From Nostoc sp. B(2019) (lineage in GTDB: Bacteria; Cyanobacteriota; Cyanobacteriia; Cyanobacteriales; Nostocaceae), in assembly GCF_010091925.1 (NCBI RefSeq), contig NZ_WVID01000001.1:310001-374000 (forward strand): a DNA stretch of 64,000 nt. The letters run 5' to 3'. The number at the start of each line of letters is the position of its first letter. Positions within the stretch are counted from its first letter, which is position 1. Positions 39,724 to 48,679 of the stretch are shown piece after piece. The notes beneath the pieces were generated by a model. The model ran no database searches and was not told the origin of the DNA. It saw only the letters and a list, made by a program, of their open reading frames with translations. Both the position numbers and the translations under genes were made by a program.

Positions 39724-40935
39724 ATGGATAAAACAAAAATTTGCATTACCACACTTGAATATCCACCCGATATTGGCGGGGTTGGTGAGTCAGTACATCG
39801 GATTTCCAAAATGCTGATTGACAGTGGCTATGAAGTCCACGTTGCGGTTTTTCGCTCGAAACAACGGCTAGTCTCTGACGGAAGCCGCAGACGAGCAAGT
39901 TGCACAACAATGTTTCAAGATGGTGTATTTGTACATCGAATTAAATCAGCCGTTCGCGATAATCTCACAGAGATTCAAGATTTTTTTAGTGACGTTTACT
40001 TTCAACTAAAATGCCTACATCAAAAATATAACTTTGACCTGTTTCATGCCTTTTTCATGAATGAAACAGGGTATGTAACGACACTTTTAGCAAAAGAAAA
40101 TGATGTTCCGGTAATCAATAGCGTTCGCGGTAGCGACTTGCATAAGCATATTTTCAATCCCAAAAACCATGCTCAGATATCATGGATTTTAGAAAATTCT
40201 GCTTGGGTGACATTTGTGAGTCGGGACTTGCAAAAAAGAGCTAGTGTCATTGCTCCGAGTGTGAAGTTAAAATCATCAGCTTTCTGGAATTCCATTGCAC
40301 CTATCAACTTTGAGCAACTCCCTACCCCATCTCTAGTTAACGAATTACCAGGTATCGTTATCGGTTCATCAGGTAGATTTCGAGACAAAAAGGGAATTGA
40401 ATTTCTCCTTGACGCTTGCGCCGAATTAAGCAAAGAGTTAGATTTAACACTTTTGCTCATAGGTGATTTTGTGGAGAAAGAACGAGAATACTGGGAGCAA
40501 CAAGTAGAACAAAGTGGAATTGGTAATCGCCTCCGCATTACTGGAATCACCAGTCGCCAAGAAGCCTTAGCTTATCTACCCCACTTGGATATTTTCGTGA
40601 TTCCCTCACTGCATGACGGTTGTCCGAATACTCTGTTAGAAGCGATGCTAGCGAGTCGAGCAATAATTGGCACTCGTGTAGATGCGATCGCGGAAATCCT
40701 AGAAGACGGCGTAAACGGTTTGCTAGTCAACCCTGGCAGTACAGAAGAACTAACTGCTTCACTCCGATATCTGGCAACTCAACCAGAACTGCGGCCAAAG
40801 TTGGGTGCAGCAGCAAAAACAAAAGTAAGTCAGCAACTTGCCCCATCAGTAGAATATCAAAACTGGATCAACGTTTACCAACGAGTCTTAATCACATCTG
40901 AATCAGTTTTGTTAGGCGAAATATCTCTCGTTTAG
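39724..40935 (+). CDS. GT4-family glycosyltransferase
   Basis: 403 residues. GT-B, retaining type: N-terminal ICITTLEYPPDIGGVGESVH, FHAFFMNETGYVTTLLAKEN, RGSDLHKHIF, then the nucleotide-sugar half with IGSSGRFRDKKGIEFLLDAC and RLRITGITSRQEALAYLPHL, and the E-x7-E motif in IPSLHDGCPNTLLEAMLASR. The reading frame seems intact. It is separated from the upstream gene by 267 bp containing common intergenic repeats (CTCTGCG-type), and from the next gene by about 150 bp. Probably a glycan-chain elongating enzyme of the same locus. Confidence 0.9.
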   Translation: MDKTKICITTLEYPPDIGGVGESVHRISKMLIDSGYEVHVAVFRSKQRLVSDGSRRRASCTTMFQDGVFVHRIKSAVRDNLTEIQDFFSDVYFQLKCLHQKYNFDLFHAFFMNETGYVTTLLAKENDVPVINSVRGSDLHKHIFNPKNHAQISWILENSAWVTFVSRDLQKRASVIAPSVKLKSSAFWNSIAPINFEQLPTPSLVNELPGIVIGSSGRFRDKKGIEFLLDACAELSKELDLTLLLIGDFVEKEREYWEQQVEQSGIGNRLRITGITSRQEALAYLPHLDIFVIPSLHDGCPNTLLEAMLASRAIIGTRVDAIAEILEDGVNGLLVNPGSTEELTASLRYLATQPELRPKLGAAAKTKVSQQLAPSVEYQNWINVYQRVLITSESVLLGEISLV

Positions 40936-41002
40936 TTTCTTCACTCTGCGTTCTCTGCGTCCACCGAAGTTTTGATCGGCGGAAGCCGCCGCTCAAACTT
41001 CT

Positions 41003-41034
41003 CTCTGCGGTTTGTTAATTATTTAACCGCAGAG
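41003..41034. repeat. CTCTGCGGTT hairpin
   Basis: 10-bp stem CTCTGCGGTT/AACCGCAGAG with a 12-base AT-rich loop, between the GT4 and GT2 genes. The same CTCTGCG motif recurs at 39510-39540. Confidence 0.7.
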
Positions 41035-41082
41035 ACGCAGAGATAACAGAGGAATTCATTTCTTAAAAACAGAATTTAAACC

Positions 41083-42138
41083 ATGAACAAACCACAAATC
41101 ACCATAATTGTTTCGCAGCGTGAGCGATTCAGCTTTACCCGCGAATCGCTAGAAAGCATTTACGAACACACCCAACTACCTTTCTCCCTAATTTATGTAG
41201 ATGGCGGTTCACCCCGCCCCATCCAGCGCTATCTAGAAGAACAAGCGCAAGAAAAAGGATTCCAGCTAATCCGCACAGAACACTACCTTTCACCCAATCA
41301 AGCCCGTAACTTGGGTTTACAACAAGTTGATAGCGAGTATTTAGTCTTTATTGACAACGATGTGATTGTCAGTCCAGGTTGGCTAAACTCGTTACTCCAA
41401 TGCACTGAAGAAACAAAAGCGACTGTAGTCTGTCCGCTTACCTGTATTGGCAAGCCTTTGGGGGAAACAATACATCTGGCGGGTGGCGAAGCTCATATTT
41501 TTGTGGAGCCACAGGAAACTGGAGTCAAGCGACGAGTGCATGAAAAACACTACTTTGTAAATCGAAAAGTTGCGGAAGTACGCGATCAACTTCATCGCCA
41601 ACAATGCGAATTTGCCGAGTTTCATTGTATGTTGGTTCGCGCTGAGATTTTCCAACGAATCGGGCTTTTGGATGAGGGTTTGCTAAGTACGCGAGAACAC
41701 ATCGATTTTTGTATGACGGTGGCTGAAGCGGGAGGTACTTTTTATTGTGAACCAGCTTCGGTAGTTACGTATGTACCAGGATTGAAATTTGAATTGCCAG
41801 AACTAGCATTCTTTATGCTGCGCTGGAGCGATGCTTGGGAAATTGCCAGTTTAGAATATTTCTCCCAAAAGTGGGATTTGACAATCAAAGACAAGTATTT
41901 CAAGAAGCGCTATAAGCGGATGGGCCATCGTCGCCATCAGGGATTTTTGAAACCGCTGCTGAGTCGCCTTACCTTTGAGCAAAATCCTTTGTGGTTAGAG
42001 AAAATGGCGATCGCTCTCGAAAAGAAATTAAATCAGTATATTAGCGATCGCTATACTCAAAACCAAACCACTACAATCAGCAACAAACCCGTCCGCGAGT
42101 TGTCTTCTCTGGTTAATTCACTGGAGGGAGACAAGTAA
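41083..42138 (+). CDS. GT2-family glycosyltransferase
   Basis: 351 residues. GT-A fold: N-terminal ITIIVSQRERFSFTRESLES, the first acidic motif FSLIYVDGGS, then LGLQQVDSEYLVFIDNDVIV with the D-x-D metal site, and a later acceptor region with LLDEGLLSTREHIDFCMTVA. The C-terminal 90 residues contain a basic YFKKRYKRMGHRRHQGF segment that may bind membrane. No membrane helices. It is followed after 2 bp by the ABC transporter gene, so the two are coupled. Inverting transfer of a sugar to a lipid or peptide carrier is a likely role. Confidence 0.88.
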   Translation: MNKPQITIIVSQRERFSFTRESLESIYEHTQLPFSLIYVDGGSPRPIQRYLEEQAQEKGFQLIRTEHYLSPNQARNLGLQQVDSEYLVFIDNDVIVSPGWLNSLLQCTEETKATVVCPLTCIGKPLGETIHLAGGEAHIFVEPQETGVKRRVHEKHYFVNRKVAEVRDQLHRQQCEFAEFHCMLVRAEIFQRIGLLDEGLLSTREHIDFCMTVAEAGGTFYCEPASVVTYVPGLKFELPELAFFMLRWSDAWEIASLEYFSQKWDLTIKDKYFKKRYKRMGHRRHQGFLKPLLSRLTFEQNPLWLEKMAIALEKKLNQYISDRYTQNQTTTISNKPVRELSSLVNSLEGDK

Positions 42139-42140
42139 GC

Positions 42141-43976
42141 ATGGCGGCTAGAGATCCCAAAAGTCTGAAAGCTGCTTTACCGGGAATTGTGCGGATTTTG
42201 CGGCGGTTTGCGCCCCAGATGGGCAAACAAAAGGCGCTATTAATTGTGTCTTTTGTGGCACTGATGGCTGAGATTATCTTGCATCTTTTAGAACCTTGGC
42301 CATTAAAGTTTATCTTTGACTACATTCTTGTACCTGGTTTTCGCTCTCAGTCCTTGGGAATTCCCCTGCTTGCAGAACTTAGCCCATTTGCCCTATTAAC
42401 AGGCTTGACATTGGGGTTAGTAGCGATCGCTTTACTTCGCGCCACTGCTGCTTACTTCAGCGTGGTGGGGATGGCGCTAGCTGCTAGCAATGTGTTAACT
42501 GAAATTCGCTCTGAGCTTTACAGCCATCTCCAGAGCCTTTCTTTGTCATTTCACCACAAAGCTAAGGGTGGCGATTTGATTACCCGTGTTACCTCAGATA
42601 TTGAGCGGCTACGGGAAGTTACGGTAATGGCGGTATTGCCCTTAATTGCCCACTCCCTCACCCTATTCGGCATGATTTTTGTCATGTTCTGGCTACATTG
42701 GGAATTGGCATTGATTGCTGCTGCCGTGTTTCCTCTGTTTATCTTCTTTACTATGCGCTTGACAAAACGCATCAGGCAAGTGGTGCGATCGCAGCGTCAG
42801 CGTGAAGGTGCAATGGCTGCCACAGCAGCAGAGTCCATCGGAGCAATCAAAGTTGTGCAGGCACTATCTCTGCAAGATATGCTGGAGCATACCTTTTCCA
42901 GCCATAACCGCCAAAGTTTAAAAGAAAGTGCCAAAGCGCAAAAACTGGCAGCAGGTTTAGAGCGGATGGTGGAATTGCTTGTAGGGATTGCCACTGCCTT
43001 GGTGTTATGGCGGGGTGTGCAGTTGGTATTGGGAAAAGCCATCACACCTGGGGATTTGCTGGTATTTGTCAACTATCTTAGGATTGCCTTTAAGCCAATG
43101 CGGCAGCTTGCCAAGTACACAGGGCAAATCGCTAAAGCAACAGCTTCCGGCGAGCGCATCTTGGATGTACTGGACACAGTACCCGACATTCGTGATGCGC
43201 GGGGAGCAATGGATGCACCGCCTTTACAGGGAGGTGTGCGGTTTGAAAATGTTACCTTTGCTTATGAACCAAAAAAGGGAATTTTACAGAACGTTAGCTT
43301 TGAGGTGCAACCAGGTCAACACGTCGCCTTAGTTGGGCCATCCGGTGGCGGTAAATCTACACTGGTAAGTCTGCTATTACGCCTTTATGACCCATTGGAA
43401 GGGCGGATTTTAGTTGATGGTCACGACCTGCGCGAGTACAAGCTGCAATCTATCCGGCAGCAAATCAGCGTGGTGTTACAAGATACTATCCTGTTTGCCG
43501 CCAGTGTCAAAGATAATATTGCTTATGGTTGTTTGGGAGCTTCTGACCAAGCAATTGAACGCGCTGCTCGTCTGGCAAATGCCCACGATTTCATCATGGC
43601 AATGCCTGAAGGCTACGAGACTATTCTAGGTGAGAGAGGGGCGACGCTTTCAGGGGGACAACGGCAGAGAATTTCCATTGCTCGTGCAGCCATTCGTCAA
43701 GCTGCAATCGCAATTTTGGATGAGCCGACTACTGGCTTAGACAACGAAAATGAACACGCCGTTAACGAAGCACTGGAACGTTTAACTCAAGAATGCACCA
43801 CTTTTTTAGTTTCTCACAACCTCAAAGCCGTTGAACAAGCCGATTTAATTCTCTACATCGAAGGTGGACAAATTTTAGAGCAAGGTACTCACGGGGAACT
43901 GCTGCGCCTAGGTGGACGATACGCCGCGATGTATGCCTTGAAATCTGCGGTTAGCGGAAATCTCCCGCGAGGATGA
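42141..43976 (+). CDS. ABC exporter, MsbA-like (fused membrane and ATPase domains)
   Basis: 611 residues. Six membrane helices (about 25-300, with KALLIVSFVALMAEIILHLL and FALLTGLTLGLVAIALLRAT) are followed by an ATPase with Walker A GPSGGGKSTLVSLL, Q-loop VVLQDTILF, signature LSGGQRQRISIARAA, Walker B IAILDEPTTGLD and switch His in FLVSHN. Half-size exporters of this type flip lipids, lipid-linked glycans or peptides. It lies between a GT2 (2 bp upstream) and a phosphatase (ATGA overlap downstream), so it is part of the glycan operon and may export the finished lipid-linked sugar. Confidence 0.92.
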   Translation: MAARDPKSLKAALPGIVRILRRFAPQMGKQKALLIVSFVALMAEIILHLLEPWPLKFIFDYILVPGFRSQSLGIPLLAELSPFALLTGLTLGLVAIALLRATAAYFSVVGMALAASNVLTEIRSELYSHLQSLSLSFHHKAKGGDLITRVTSDIERLREVTVMAVLPLIAHSLTLFGMIFVMFWLHWELALIAAAVFPLFIFFTMRLTKRIRQVVRSQRQREGAMAATAAESIGAIKVVQALSLQDMLEHTFSSHNRQSLKESAKAQKLAAGLERMVELLVGIATALVLWRGVQLVLGKAITPGDLLVFVNYLRIAFKPMRQLAKYTGQIAKATASGERILDVLDTVPDIRDARGAMDAPPLQGGVRFENVTFAYEPKKGILQNVSFEVQPGQHVALVGPSGGGKSTLVSLLLRLYDPLEGRILVDGHDLREYKLQSIRQQISVVLQDTILFAASVKDNIAYGCLGASDQAIERAARLANAHDFIMAMPEGYETILGERGATLSGGQRQRISIARAAIRQAAIAILDEPTTGLDNENEHAVNEALERLTQECTTFLVSHNLKAVEQADLILYIEGGQILEQGTHGELLRLGGRYAAMYALKSAVSGNLPRG

Positions 43977-45172
43977 TGTGTATGCAGTTGAAGCTTAATG
44001 AGAGAGGGCTAAAGGGGCAAGAATCCCCATCCTCAATCACCCGTGTGATTTTGGTGCGTCACGCACAGAGTAGTTACAATGCCCAAAAGCGTTATCAGGG
44101 AAGTTGCGACGACTCAGTGCTAACCGATAAGGGGCGCAGCGATGCCTATCAAACTGGTGTTGCTCTCAGGGATATAAGGATAGATGCAGTTTATACAAGT
44201 CCCCTCCAGCGAGTTCAGGAAACTTTAGTTGAGATTTTAGGAGGCATGAAAGTAGAGAAACCTGTCTTTACATCTCCTCATCTCAAAGAAATCGATATGC
44301 CTGGATGGCAAGGACTAACGTACAAATACGTACAAGAACATTTTGCGGCAGACTATCGTTGCTGGAAGGAGCGACCCCACGAGTTTCAGATGACACCGCA
44401 GGTAGAAAGACAGTCAAGATCTGCTATATGTGTCCAACAGCAGTGCTTCCCGGTACTGGATTTGTACGATCGCGCTGATCAATTCTGGCAAGAAATTTTG
44501 CCACTTCATACTGGCAAGACTATCTTGATTGTCAGCCACAGCGGCACAATTCGGGCGTTAATTAGCACTGCGATCGCAATGGGATGTGAGCAATACCACG
44601 TCCTTCAGCAATCAAATTGCGGCATCAGCATCCTAAATTTTCCCACACTCGGACATCAGCAAGCCCAACTTGAGGCAATGAATATTACCACCCATCTCGG
44701 TGAAGTTCTGCCCAAGCTAAAGGATGGCAAACAAGGTCTGCGTTTACTATTAGTACCAGCCATTGGCAACTCTCAACATTTAATTCAAAAGCTAGCTGAA
44801 CGCCTTCAAACAGTGCCTATTGATTTTAGCCTTAACAGTGATTTAGAAAGTTCCCAACACACCACCGAGCAACTACTTAAATATCATCCCAAAACGGTAC
44901 AAATTCAGGTATTAGATCAATATTTCCCCCAGACTTTGCAGCAAAAGCTTTCATCTCAACGCGCCACGATCACATCTAATGAAACAGATTCAACTCATTT
45001 CATCACAGGATTAATAGTAGCCAGTCCCTCCATTATCCAAAATTTGCTTAGTCAGGTATTGGACACCTCACCAGAAAGCTTGCAGCTGATTCCCGACACC
45101 CTAAGTATTATTTACTATCCTCTAAAAAGCCGTACACCTGTGCTGCAAGCCATGAATATTACTAATTCGTAA
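43973..45172 (+). CDS. Histidine phosphatase with degenerate second copy
   Basis: 399 residues; the ATG overlaps the ABC transporter stop by 4 bp. N-terminal half (about 20-230) is a histidine phosphatase: RVILVRHAQSSYNAQ with the catalytic His, TSPLQRVQET, HLKEIDMPGWQG and the second His in ILIVSHSGTIRALI. The C-terminal half (about 245-399) mirrors it: RLLLVPAIGNS in place of RVILVRHAQSS, LIVASPSIIQNLL in place of LIVSHSGTIRALI, and the same ending QAMNITNS against EAMNITTH. The catalytic His and Arg are missing, so the second copy looks dead. A role in removing phosphate from a sugar or lipid carrier is possible, not shown. Confidence 0.82.
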   Translation: MMCMQLKLNERGLKGQESPSSITRVILVRHAQSSYNAQKRYQGSCDDSVLTDKGRSDAYQTGVALRDIRIDAVYTSPLQRVQETLVEILGGMKVEKPVFTSPHLKEIDMPGWQGLTYKYVQEHFAADYRCWKERPHEFQMTPQVERQSRSAICVQQQCFPVLDLYDRADQFWQEILPLHTGKTILIVSHSGTIRALISTAIAMGCEQYHVLQQSNCGISILNFPTLGHQQAQLEAMNITTHLGEVLPKLKDGKQGLRLLLVPAIGNSQHLIQKLAERLQTVPIDFSLNSDLESSQHTTEQLLKYHPKTVQIQVLDQYFPQTLQQKLSSQRATITSNETDSTHFITGLIVASPSIIQNLLSQVLDTSPESLQLIPDTLSIIYYPLKSRTPVLQAMNITNS

Positions 45173-45351
45173 TTCGCTCTGGGGCTACGCCCCGCTGCGC
45201 TAACGTAATTCGTAATTAATTAGAAATTAATTTATTGAAGGACAGAGTAATTAACTAAAGTTTATGAATCAATAAAAAATGCGTAGCAATAATATTTTAG
45301 AGCAAGCGGATTTATCCGTGGGGTAATAATTACGAATTACTTTGACAAACT

Positions 45352-46341
45352 ATGAAAATATTAGTGACTGGAGTTGCTGGTTTTATTGGGTTTCATTTAG
45401 CACAGCGTCTTTTAGCGGAAGGGATGCAGGTTTATGGCATCGATAACTTGAATGACTACTATGATGTCAACCTGAAAAAAGCTCGCTTGGAGCAACTTTA
45501 CCCCCAAACTGGATTCACCTTTCAATTTTTAGATTTAAGCGATCGCCTTGGCACTACTCAACTATTCCAAGATCATACCTTTGACTACGTAGTTCATCTG
45601 GCAGCTCAAGCAGGAGTCCGCTATTCTTTACACAACCCTTTTGCCTACGTAGACAGCAACCTCTCAGGATTTGTCAACGTGTTAGAAGGTTGTCGCCATA
45701 GCCAGGTTGGTCATTTCGTCTTTGCCTCTTCTAGTTCTGTCTATGGCACTAACACTAAAGTACCATTTGCGACCAGCGACAATGTTGACCATCCCATTTC
45801 ACTCTACGCCGCTACCAAAAAGTCAAATGAGTTGATGGCTCATGCCTACAGCCATCTGTACAACTTGCCAACTACAGGATTACGCTTTTTTACAGTATAT
45901 GGGCCTTGGGGACGTCCTGATATGGCTTACTTTAAATTTGTGCAGGCGATCGCAGCTAACCAGCCAATTGACGTTTACAACTTTGGTAAAATGCAACGAG
46001 ACTTCACCTACATCGATGATGTAATTGAAGGGCTAATTCGGGTTATGCGAAACCCACCCCAAGCTGGCGATCGAGATACCGCAATCAGCAAAGCACCCTA
46101 CAAGCTCTACAATATTGGGAATAACAACCCAGTAGAGTTAATGACGTTTATTGAAGTTATTGAAAAAGCATTGGGTAAGCAAGCCAAAAAGAACTTACTA
46201 CCCATGCAGCCAGGTGACGTTTTTTCTACCTACGCTGACGTAGATGATTTGATGCAAGACGTAGACTTTAAACCTGTAACTCAAATTGAGCAAGGTATCG
46301 AGCACTTTGTGCAGTGGTATCGAGACTATTACAGTTATTAA
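45352..46341 (+). CDS. NAD-dependent nucleotide-sugar epimerase (UDP-glucuronate 4-epimerase-like)
   Basis: 329 residues of the extended short-chain dehydrogenase fold. NAD motif TGVAGFIGFHLAQRL, then VYGIDNLNDYYDVNLKKARL (a common sequence in UDP-glucuronate 4-epimerases), VVHLAAQAGVRYSL, catalytic Ser in FASSSSVYG and Tyr/Lys in YAATKKSNELM, RFFTVYGPWGRPDMA and the C-terminal YNIGNNNPVEL. It would supply UDP-galacturonate or a similar acid sugar to the neighbouring glycosyltransferases. The 180 bp upstream contains short dispersed repeats (GGGGCTACGCCCCGC). Confidence 0.9.
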   Translation: MKILVTGVAGFIGFHLAQRLLAEGMQVYGIDNLNDYYDVNLKKARLEQLYPQTGFTFQFLDLSDRLGTTQLFQDHTFDYVVHLAAQAGVRYSLHNPFAYVDSNLSGFVNVLEGCRHSQVGHFVFASSSSVYGTNTKVPFATSDNVDHPISLYAATKKSNELMAHAYSHLYNLPTTGLRFFTVYGPWGRPDMAYFKFVQAIAANQPIDVYNFGKMQRDFTYIDDVIEGLIRVMRNPPQAGDRDTAISKAPYKLYNIGNNNPVELMTFIEVIEKALGKQAKKNLLPMQPGDVFSTYADVDDLMQDVDFKPVTQIEQGIEHFVQWYRDYYSY

Positions 46342-46360
46342 AGAAAAACATTCCAGAATT

Positions 46361-47917
46361 ATGAAAAAACAATCTCAGTTGAAAAATGTCTGGAATGTCT
46401 GCCATCTCAGCGTGCTTGCTTTTACAACCACTCTTTCACTAGCAAGTAAAGTTTTTGCTAACGAAGCCCCCCCTACTCCCTTCACTAAAATCAATGCTGT
46501 TTCTGAGTTAGCAGAAATTCAATCTACTGACTGGGCTTTTCAATCTCTAAAATCCTTAATGGAGCGCTACAGTGTGGTTGCAGGTCATCCTGACAACACC
46601 TTTGGTGGCAACCAAGCCATGACTCGTGATGAATTTGCTGCCAGTCTAGCCGCAACTATGAACCGCATCAACGAATTGACAAGTGCAGATGCTAACCAAG
46701 TCTACCAGGAAGACTTGGAAACATTGAAGCGGTTGCAAGCTGAGTTTGCCAAAGAGCTAGAGGTTTTACAAGGACGATTAGACAGTGTGGAAACCCGGAT
46801 AAATTCTACAGAACCGTTTTCTACAACTACTAAATTAGAGGGCGAAGTCCTTTTTGCTGTCTCTGGAGTTGGCGGCGGTGAAAAAGCTGATGACAGTGGC
46901 GAGACTATCGATAGCAATCTTACCTTAAGTAGTCGAGCACGCCTGACCTTCAATACCAGCTTTACTGGAAAAGACCGCCTCAAAGTTCGCCTCCAAGCTA
47001 GTAATCTCCCTAGAATAGATGATGCGACGGAGACTGATATGGCTCGTTTAGCCTTTCAGAGCAACAGCGATAATCAATTTGAATTGAGTGTTTTGGAATA
47101 TCGCTTTCCCATAGGAGAGCAAGCTGTTGTTTATCTTGAGGCGGAAGGCGGCGACCTTGATGATTTTACCGATACGCTCAATCCCTTTTTCAGTGGTAGT
47201 GGACGTGGTTCCATTTCCCGTTTTGCACAGCGCAACCCAATTTATCGGCAGGGCGGGGGTGCTGGAGTAGGATTAGTTTACGATTTTAGTGACTCAATCA
47301 GCTTGAGTTTGGGGTATGTGGCTGATGATGCCGATGATCCAGAAGTTGGGTTTGGTGAAGCGGAATACGGGGCGATCGCTCAACTCAATCTCGAACCCAG
47401 TGAGTCCTTAAAAGTTGGCTTCACCTACATCCACTCTTACAACAGCCTCGAAACAGGAACCGGTTCTCGCCGCGCCAATGATCCTTTTGATGACGAGAGT
47501 GATGCCATCATTGCAGACTCTTTTGGTTTACAATCAACCTTCGATGTTAACGATGGTTTAACAATCTCTGGTTGGGTTGGCTTTACCCACGCCACAGCAA
47601 TAGATCTGCCAAACGACCCAGTGGCAAATATTTTTAACTGGGCGATAACTTTGGCTCTTGTCGATTTGGGAAGCGAAAACAGCGTTGGCGGAATTGCGAT
47701 CGGTCAACCACCCAAAGTTACCAGCAATGACTTTGAGCTTGCAAATCAGCTATACGAAGATGAAGACACATCTCTCCATATAGAAGCTTTCTACCGCTTC
47801 CAAGTTGATGAGCATATCGCCATCACTCCCGGATTACTAATGATTACTAACCCGGAACACGATCGCCAAAACGACACAATCTATATCGGCACAATTCGCA
47901 CAACTTTCAGCTTTTAA
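46361..47917 (+). CDS. OprB-type porin with SLH domain
   Basis: 518 residues from ATG 46361, 19 bp after the epimerase stop; a frame to 46286 overlaps the epimerase and is not used. A signal peptide spans residues about 1-34 (cut after VFANEA). An SLH domain follows (STDWAFQSLKSLMERYSVVA, VAGHPDNTFGGNQAMTRDEF, residues about 60-115). A coiled coil (about 130-160, LKRLQAEFAKELEVLQGRLD) precedes an OprB-like beta-barrel of about 350 residues ending FSF. This is the cyanobacterial 'iron uptake/carbohydrate porin' family of the outer membrane, anchored to peptidoglycan through SLH. Closing the run of glycan genes, it may be co-expressed or independent. Confidence 0.9.
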   Translation: MKKQSQLKNVWNVCHLSVLAFTTTLSLASKVFANEAPPTPFTKINAVSELAEIQSTDWAFQSLKSLMERYSVVAGHPDNTFGGNQAMTRDEFAASLAATMNRINELTSADANQVYQEDLETLKRLQAEFAKELEVLQGRLDSVETRINSTEPFSTTTKLEGEVLFAVSGVGGGEKADDSGETIDSNLTLSSRARLTFNTSFTGKDRLKVRLQASNLPRIDDATETDMARLAFQSNSDNQFELSVLEYRFPIGEQAVVYLEAEGGDLDDFTDTLNPFFSGSGRGSISRFAQRNPIYRQGGGAGVGLVYDFSDSISLSLGYVADDADDPEVGFGEAEYGAIAQLNLEPSESLKVGFTYIHSYNSLETGTGSRRANDPFDDESDAIIADSFGLQSTFDVNDGLTISGWVGFTHATAIDLPNDPVANIFNWAITLALVDLGSENSVGGIAIGQPPKVTSNDFELANQLYEDEDTSLHIEAFYRFQVDEHIAITPGLLMITNPEHDRQNDTIYIGTIRTTFSF

Positions 47918-48085
47918 AAATTAGTAGACTTGCAAAAATGGGGCATTGGGTATAAATTCCTCATCACAGTTTTTGCAGCTGACTCCTCTTCTAGAATGCC
48001 GTACCCCTGTGTTGCAGCCTGATGGGTAGAAATGATGGCGATCGCCCAAGAGGTATCGACAAAGTTGATCGCATATTTAACTTAA

Positions 48086-48143
48086 ATTCATATTTAATCA
48101 GCAAAAAGGCTTATTGCTTTCTCAAAAATTCATATTTAATAAG
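48086..48143 (+). repeat. Direct repeat ATTCATATTTAATxAGCAAAA
   Basis: Two near-identical 21-base copies about 42 bp apart, i.e. at twice the 21-bp period of the adjacent minisatellite. Confidence 0.6.
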
Positions 48144-48153
48144 CAAAATGCCA

Positions 48154-48403
48154 TTTGACTTACTCAAAATGGCGTTTGACTTACTCAAAGTGGCATTTGA
48201 CTTACTTATTTTGGTGTTTTCCGCAAGCATTTAGACGTTTGACTTATTCAAAGTGGCGTTTGACTTACTCATTTTGGTGTTTTCCGCAAGCATTTAGACG
48301 TTTGACTTACTCAAAATGGCATTTGACTTACTCAAAATGGCATTTGACTTACTCATTTTGGTGTTTTCCGCAAGCATTTAGACGTTTGACTTACTCATTT
48401 GAG
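48154..48403. repeat. 21/42-bp minisatellite
   Basis: Units of 21 bp (TTTGACTTACTCAAAATGGC plus one base) alternate with three 42-bp units that add TTTTGGTGTTTTCCGCAAGC. Unit starts: 48154, 48175, 48196 (42), 48238, 48259 (42), 48301, 48322, 48343 (42), 48385. The period is kept exactly although unit lengths differ. Stops occur in the frames, so it is non-coding. Confidence 0.88.
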
Positions 48404-48460
48404 TAATTCACGCATTTATTTTGGTGTAGGGTTGAGCCAAAAGCTAGCGATGTCTGTCTT

Positions 48461-48502
48461 GAAAAGTTTCCTACGGCGGGAAACCCGCCTACAGAACTTT
48501 TC
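48461..48502. repeat. Large imperfect hairpin GAAAAGTT...AACTTTTC
   Basis: Outer arms GAAAAGTT/AACTTTTC enclose GGCGGG/CCCGCC with a 3-base loop. This is a dispersed repeat type; a related TACGCCTACGCGATCG follows at 48513. Confidence 0.6.
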
Positions 48503-48679
48503 GCTACGACGGGCTACGCCTACGCGATCGGTTCATTCAGTAAGAATCTTTCAACGTCTTACTGCTGACTCTACAGGCTCCAAAAATTCTTTCTTGCTTT
48601 GTTGGAGACTATGTACCTGCATTAAATGTATATTAATACTCATCTGATGCAGGTACTATATTGTTATTTAGATAAATTT

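Larger units (their letters stand above)
47918..48679. other. Intergenic region filled with repeats
   Basis: No gene is accepted. It holds two copies of ATTCATATTTAAT-AGCAAAA, the 21-bp minisatellite 48154-48403 and a hairpin at 48461-48502. The promoter of the PEP-CTERM gene should lie in 48520-48670. Confidence 0.6.

Noticed and set aside
46286-46360. Porin start at 46286
   Set aside because: It would overlap the epimerase by 56 bp and place 25 polar residues before the signal peptide.
48022-48406. Short plus-strand frames through the second minisatellite
   Set aside because: They are made of the repeat (MAFDLLK-type heptads), have stops at unit changes and no ribosome site.
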